Assembly (NCBI GenBank): GCA_959347315.1
Contig: OY365811.1
Location: forward strand, 36,973,206 to 37,037,205
Reading direction: 5' to 3'
DNA from: Bimastos eiseni
Lineage: Eukaryota; Annelida; Clitellata; Crassiclitellata; Lumbricidae
Length of the DNA: 64,000 nt
How positions within the stretch are numbered: the stretch's first letter is position 1; every line of letters begins with the position of its first letter. This document shows positions 58,018 to 64,000 of this stretch, one piece after another. The notes beneath the pieces are model-generated. The model worked only from the letters and a program-made list of their open reading frames with translations, was not told the origin of the DNA and did not search any database. The position numbers were made by a program, and so were the translations under genes.

Positions 58018-58900
58018 TGTATAAATACATACATACATACATACATACATACATACATGCATACATGCATACATACATGCATACATACATACATACATAC
58101 ATACATACATACATACATACATACATACATACATACATACATACATACATACATACATACATACATACATACATACATACATACATACATACATACATAC
58201 ATTCATGCATAAATACATACATACGTACGTACATACATACATACATACATACATACATTCATGCATACATGCATACATACATACATACATACATACATAC
58301 ATGCATACATGCATACATACATGCATACATGCATACATGCATACATACATACATGCATGCATACATACATACATACATACATACATACATACATACATGC
58401 ATACATACATACGTACGTACATACATACATACATACGTACGTACGTACATACATACATACATACATACATACATACATACATACATACATACATACATAC
58501 ATACATACATACATACATACATACATACATACATACATACATACATACATACATACATACATACATACATACATACATACATTCATACATACATGCATAC
58601 ATACATACATACATTCATGCATACATGCATACATACATACATACATACGTACATACATACATACATACATACATACATACATACATACATACATACATAC
58701 ATACATACATTCATACATACATGCATACATACATACATACATTCATGCATACATGCATACATACATACATACATACGTACATACATACATACATACATAC
58801 ATTCATACATACATGCATACATACATACATACATTCATGCATACATGCATACATACATACATACATACGTACATACATACATACATACATACATACATAC
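58018..58900. repeat. (CATA)n array of ~880 bp
   Basis: CATACATA units with variant marks CATGCATA, CATTCATG and GTACGTAC. Blocks beginning CATTCATGCATACATGCATA recur near 58257, 58612, 58740 and 58830, indicating higher-order duplication. The strand sense is opposite to the array at 54.6 kb. Frames of over 300 codons here are repeat artefacts. Confidence 0.97.
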
Positions 58901-59039
58901 GGGTGACGCACATGGAGAGAAGAATGCAGACAATCCGTCGACAGCGGAAAGATGAAATTATTTCCCGCCCACTTCGTTCCTTTTTCCCACCATCCGTCCA
59001 TTCGACCTTTCTTCCATCCACTCTCATTTCTTCCATCCG

Positions 59040-59228
59040 TCCAGTAATCTAACCACCTACCTAACCACGCACTTATCCATTCATGCATCTATCCATCCAT
59101 TCAATCACTCATCCATCCATATATCCTTCCATCCATCATTTCACCCACCCACGCATTCAACCATCCATCCATCCGTCCATCCACCCACCCACTCCTCCAT
59201 CCATCCATCCATCCACCCACTCTACCAT

Positions 59229-59264
<36 letters not shown>

Positions 59265-59400
59265 CCACCCACTCCTCCATCCATCCATCCATCCATCCAT
59301 CCATTCATCCATCCATCGTTTCATCCCTCCTTTCACCCACCCACGCATTTACCCACCCACTCCATCCATCCATCCACCCTCTCCTCCATCCGTTCACTCA
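59040..59400. repeat. (CATC)n/(CCAC) array
   Basis: Degenerate CATCCATC and CCACCCAC units over about 350 bp. Long Pro/Ser/His and Trp/Met/Asp/Gly frames are artefacts. Confidence 0.95.
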
Positions 59401-60390
59401 TGTAATTTTCCTGTTGGTCAGTGTAGTCGCATCATATTATATTATATACAGATACGTCTGAGGGACGTCTGTTGTGGATTTATGTATTTTTCGGATGATC
59501 TTATGAAACAGATGCATATTCATGGAATGGGGCAGCAAGAAGGCGATGGAACAGTCACCGTTGATTCTACTCAAGAGGAGGAGCGGAGGAAGACAGCAGG
59601 CAGATAGACAGGGACGGAATGAGATGAAAAAAGTGGGTGGCCCATTCACGGAGAGCAACGTAGAGCATACCAAGAAGAGAAGGAGCCCCTGAAAAGAATT
59701 GCGGCATCGTGTTTGGTTAAATCGGCCAACCTACGTGATCTATGTAGCACACGAGCATTGCATATATGCAGAGAAGGGAACTCCGAGGAGACTAGCGTGA
59801 CCTGGGGTACACGGGTGACGGACGGTTTGGTGGTTTTGTATGACTTCGCAATTTGTGAAGATTAGTGTTAGGCCCATGGAAGTATCTTCTCTGACGATGG
59901 TTTGCGTTGAACATCAGTAACAAAACCACATAAGGTTAAGTCGTCTAGAAGACCAATGTCACAATGTGGCTAGGAGACTGAAGGCTTAACAGAATGAGAA
60001 GACCGAAAAGTAGAGGGTCAAACGGATACAATTGTTTTAGGCCAGATTGTTAAAGAGGTGAAAAGTTCCAATATTTAAGAGAAGTTGGTTTACCTTATGA
60101 TAGATGACAGCCTAATAGGCGTATGCATGCTAAGTATGGAGGGAGCTAAAGATATGCCCTGAAGCTTACTGTCAGCCACCATCGCTTGACTCAGGCAGTC
60201 AAATGCGTCAGGGTTCGATTTGTCAAAAAAAGAAGCAGAGGAAAATCAATGGAAATACTAGAAAATTATCACGCCGCAATGAATTTTGTATTCGTGATTT
60301 GTTCCTCGTATTACAAACCACTCGCAGCGGATACAATTTATCGGAGTTTCCAAAATGACCAGCCTGATTCACACACACGCAAGTACACCC
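59401..60390. other. No gene seen
   Basis: About 1 kb without recognisable coding sequence or repeat family. Confidence 0.4.
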
Positions 60391-60412
60391 GCGCGCACAC
60401 ACACGCGAGGAA

Positions 60413-60413
60413 C

Positions 60414-60460
<47 letters not shown>

Positions 60461-60560
60461 GACAGAGACAGAGACAGAGACAGAGACAGAGACAGAGACA
60501 GAGACAGACAGACAGACAGACGGACAGACAGACAGACAAACAGACAAACAGACAGAGACA
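60413..60560. repeat. (GACAGA)n/(GACA)n microsatellite
   Basis: A GAGA run, then GACA, then GACAGA units. It is the complement of the array at 47185-47352. Confidence 0.95.
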
Positions 60561-60779
60561 GAGAAAATAAAGACAATAGCTAGTACTTTCAACTTTCAGA
60601 ATTTTTAAAGTAAAGTTAATAAACTTCCAACGCCAACGTATTATTCCTCTCAAAGATTCTTTAATGCATTTTTGCTAATCAGTTGACTGTTCATATGTTC
60701 AATGGTCTGCTACCTTCCCGTCGACCTGGGTTTCGAAAGACCGTCTTAGCCGGCAGGTCTCGACTGGTGCCTGATGGCT

Positions 60780-61250
60780 GAAACTTGTCCTCATCTTACC
60801 TTTCTTGGCTCAGTCCGAGACTTAGGAATTCTTCTAGACCAAGAGCGTATAGATTTTCAATCCATCTCAATTGGCTCAAACGTAGTTGTTACTATCAACT
60901 TCGCCAGCTGCGTACTGTTTCTCGTTCCCTGCCCCATGACGCTGCTGCTACCCTAGTCCATGTCTTTATCACCTGCCTAGCAGTGCCTACTTGACCCTGC
61001 TGCTCTGTCCTGGTTGGCCTTCCACGAGTGCTGATAGCCCGGGTTCTTCGCTCTGTTGACCGCCTCATTGGGCGATTTTATAAATACACTCCTGTCTCAG
61101 AATACATGTTTGCATGATTCGTTGCACTGTCATGAGCCTCTGCATCAGAGAGCATGGGGACAGCGGATCATTTTCCAATGATGGTTTATGAAAAAGATTG
61201 TAATCTCAGACCTTGCACCCTTAATGAATTAGCATCCATTCAAACGGGTG
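60780..61250 (+). mobile_element. Decayed L2/CR1-type LINE reverse transcriptase
   Basis: Split over frames, the plus strand reads LGSVRDLGILLDQE, CYYQLRQLRTVSRSLPHDAA, TLVHVFITC and then GLPRVLIARVLRSVDRLIGR. These match the conserved block order of L2/CR1 reverse transcriptases (VRDLGV.LD … CYYQLRQLR.VRRSL..DAA.TLV.AF..CRLDYCN … GL). Frameshifts and stops show decay. Confidence 0.75.
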
Positions 61251-61259
61251 TGTGGTGAG

Positions 61260-62940
61260 GCAATACAAATTATTGCGGTCTCTGTCTCTCTCGCTTCTCT
61301 CTCAGAGTCCCATTGATGCTACTTGGGTGGTTAATTTCCGTTAAGTGCCCGATTGTTTACCTCAGAAGTCTAGCGTCCGTTTCGGCTCGTGGTCTGCTGC
61401 TATTCAATCGGTTGTGGTGTAGGCCTACTCTCTTTTGAAGCCTGTTCTCGAGTCAAATTGAACTTCCTTTTGACAATAATTCGGTATCGAGTCGACTTGA
61501 CCCCTCAAGTTCATTACCACGCTGTAGTGTGGGACTGCAGCACGCGACTGCATTTGCTGCTCACTGTTTTCATTGATGCGTAAAAACAGAGCCCGGAACA
61601 AATGCAGTCACCTGCTGCAGTTCTAAAACTACACCTTCGTAATGACTTGATGGGGTCAAGCCTCGAGTGTCTGCCAGAGACTGGAAGCTTGGGGGTCAAG
61701 AAAAGAAGCACGGGGGTCCAACCCCTCTGACCTCTGAAAAATGGGACACTGAAATGTGTTGCTAAACTCCAGTTTGAAAACTACTGACCCTGTCTGTTAG
61801 AAAGTGAGGTACATATACTATCTTGAGGATGAATAAGTATGCACACTAGTATAAATATTTCGCCGACATAACAAAGAAAAATAAACAATGCATATAAATA
61901 TATGTACGTCCGAATTTGCCGCATATTTTAGAAGACCAAAAGCTTTTATCATCTTCGTTTGAACAATGAATGTCTATGACTAATTATACATTCCTATATT
62001 TATTCAAATTGGTCACGATTAGATTGCATACACAATTCAAAATATGCAGGGTAAAGCAGTCAAAATTTTATTAGTTCTCTCTTTGAAATATACGCTCACA
62101 TAGGCCTATAGCTGATAATTATAACGGATCCCAGAACGCTAAAAACAATCTTCGTGTCATGTAAAATGCTTCCAAAGCGTTGGCGTCGGTTGATATCCGC
62201 ACCATTACCCTGAACCGCGGGTTCGGGTGTCGAGGGTGATGCGATGATCGTTTGCCTTCTGCATCCCATAAAATTTTAACACCCGTGCCAACTATTTTAA
62301 ACTTTGATTCATTGACAATTCAAAAGGACTCTCATGAATATATGCATATGCGACCGATATTGCATGAACATTTATAATGTATAACATCAAATGTGTATCG
62401 GTGTATGAAAGTGTGTGTACTTATGTGTGCATGGTACCTACATGTGTTTGCACCATAATATATATACATATATATATTTATATATATATTTATATGCAGA
62501 TGAAAATCGTACTGAGACTAACGCGGGTAATATCAATTGTAGTTTGCGTATGCAACCGCTCAAGGCCTTTCCAAAGAACTTATTTCTCCGACGCAAAGCT
62601 GGATCCCTGAGGCTATAAACGATGCGTCTGATGCAATCAGTTCTCTGAGCGTTAAGTAAACTGCGGGTCAGCAACAGTGTCATCCCTTTTTGACGAAAAG
62701 CATTTCATTTCACGACGATGTTGTTGGCAAAACACCCGGCGAGATATCAGCTTATAAATATGAAATATATGAGCGTCGTGTCCAATTTATTGAAGCGATG
62801 AAATTCTGTCTTCGGGAGGAAGGGATCGCGACGGAATTCTTGGAACTAGCGCTTCATTAATGTTGCATGCATTCACATAGATATGTGGATATCAACGCCT
62901 CTGCACATTGCTGCATAAGAATGGAGACTTGAATTCCACG
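61260..62940. other. No gene seen
   Basis: No recognisable gene. A (TA)-rich patch lies at 62457-62495. 61770-61790 (TTTGAAAACTACTGACCCTG) resembles a hAT terminus without a partner. Confidence 0.35.
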
Positions 62941-62944
62941 CGTA

Positions 62945-63130
62945 TGCCATCATCCCATATATAGTTATATACCCTCATCCCGTATTCCATATGCAACCCT
63001 TATCCCATGTTCCATATGTAACCCTCATCCATGCATATTCCATATGTTAACCCTCATCCCATATTCCACATTTAGTCCTCATTCCACACTCCTCATGTAG
63101 CCCACATGCAATATATAGTCCTCGTCCCAT
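62945..63130. repeat. ~28-bp degenerate tandem repeat
   Basis: About six units of ATTCCATATGTAACCCTCAT plus CCC, with the last ones diverged. Confidence 0.75.
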
Positions 63131-63514
63131 ACAACACACGGGATAGTAGCAAGATACCCAACCACGCGGTCATCACATCCCGCACAAAGATGATTACCAT
63201 TCGCCCTCGTGTTTCCACCTAATCAACCCACCATTACTTATTCGATACACACTGTACGTTGGCCGACTTCTCCTTCTTGACTCAGTCACGCGACGACTTC
63301 TCCTTTTCCTCTCGGTCAGCCGATTCCCTCTCGATTCCCTTTTGGCGGTGATTCTGATTAATTCCGAAGGTTGCGAAACTGAGATTTTATGAGTGCCACG
63401 ACTTCTTCTTCATCTCCCACTTATTCGAGAATCCTTTATTTCTACGCTGTAGCAACAACGCACTGGGCTGATCTATAGCAAGTCTTGCCTCTCATTGTAT
63501 TCTATGATTCTATG

Positions 63515-63870
63515 TAGATACGGTGAATAAGCTGGTATTCCTGATGCGGCCATTTGTGACAGGAAGCAGAGCGTATCTAAAGGCAGAGGCAGAGAGAGGG
63601 AGAGATTTAAAGAGGGAGATAGGAAGAAAGGGAGAGAGAAAGTAAGAGTGAGTGAGTGAAAGTGTGAGAGAGAAAGAGTGAAAATGAGAGAGTGTCAACG
63701 CTCGTGAATAAGCAGGTGCCCTGTGCTTAGATTTCGCGTGGCGCCTTACAAGTTTGGTGATTACGCTTACGATGGAAGAGAGAGACAGAGACAGTGCGAG
63801 AGAGCGAGAGAGAAAACAATAAGGATAGAGAGAGGGATAGAGGCACACGTACATAGAGAGACAATGAATA
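63515..63870. repeat. GAGA-rich tract interrupted by LINE tails
   Basis: Purine-rich GAGAGA/GGGAGA sequence at 63575-63695 and 63775-63865 flanks a LINE-tail copy (63698-63775: CTCGTGAATAAGCAGGTGCC … GTGGCGCCTTACAAGTTTGG … GATTACGCTTACGA). A truncated tail (GTGAATAAGCTGGTATTCCT) is at 63522-63550. Confidence 0.7.
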
Positions 63871-64000
63871 TTAAGAGAGGAAATAAATGTGGACTATCTT
63901 ATGCGTAAAATGGGCGGACGAGAAAAATATTGCTCAATGGAAATAAAACGTAATACAATTGAAACACACATTTTATATAATTGTATTATTACCCGGCGCA

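Noticed and set aside
57813..59052. Frames of up to 312 codons over the CATA array
   Set aside because: Same reason: pure microsatellite translation.

Overview
This is a stretch of an animal nuclear genome. It is AT-rich, intron-bearing and loaded with transposon remnants and microsatellites. Four ordinary metazoan housekeeping genes can be assembled exon by exon: HMCES, OSTF1, MSRA and UNC119. A fifth, intronless gene encodes a leucine-rich-repeat membrane receptor. The recurrent TAGGCCTA-type words, very long (TACA)n arrays, L2/CR1-like LINE tails, tRNA-like SINEs and mariner/hAT elements fit a marine invertebrate, possibly a deuterostome such as an echinoderm or hemichordate. That placement is inference; no clade-specific gene was seen.

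Layout. 1-6.9 kb: repeats only, including a structurally complete DD37D mariner transposon inserted into an older ~490 bp MITE. 7.0-15.0 kb (minus strand): HMCES in seven exons, with a 20-nt first exon carrying the catalytic cysteine. 15.0-16.0 kb: intergenic segment shared with the divergently transcribed OSTF1, holding a perfect 19-bp hairpin. 16.0-24.1 kb (plus strand): OSTF1 in eight exons, its introns filled with a LINE 3' end, two hAT-like MITEs and tandem repeats. 24.2-29.5 kb: repeats. 29.6-32.3 kb (minus strand): MSRA in four exons, with a LINE tail and a large foldback element in its introns. 32.3-34.9 kb: intergenic segment with a LINE fragment and a ~300 bp palindromic element. 34.9-39.8 kb (plus strand): UNC119 in five exons. 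39.8-48.9 kb: no gene seen; tandem repeats, a second copy of a small TTAA-flanked hairpin, and a long purine tract. 48.9-51.3 kb (minus strand): single-exon LRR receptor gene. 51.3-64 kb: LINE relics and very large microsatellites.

The four multi-exon genes form two consecutive head-to-head pairs, HMCES/OSTF1 and MSRA/UNC119. HMCES (abasic-site shield) and MSRA (methionine sulfoxide repair) are both damage-handling enzymes; OSTF1 and UNC119 are an SH3/ankyrin adaptor and a lipidated-cargo carrier. No operon-like or gene-cluster system was found. The most unusual material is structural: several independent hairpin or foldback elements in introns and in the divergent intergenic regions, and long microsatellites lying as inverted pairs.
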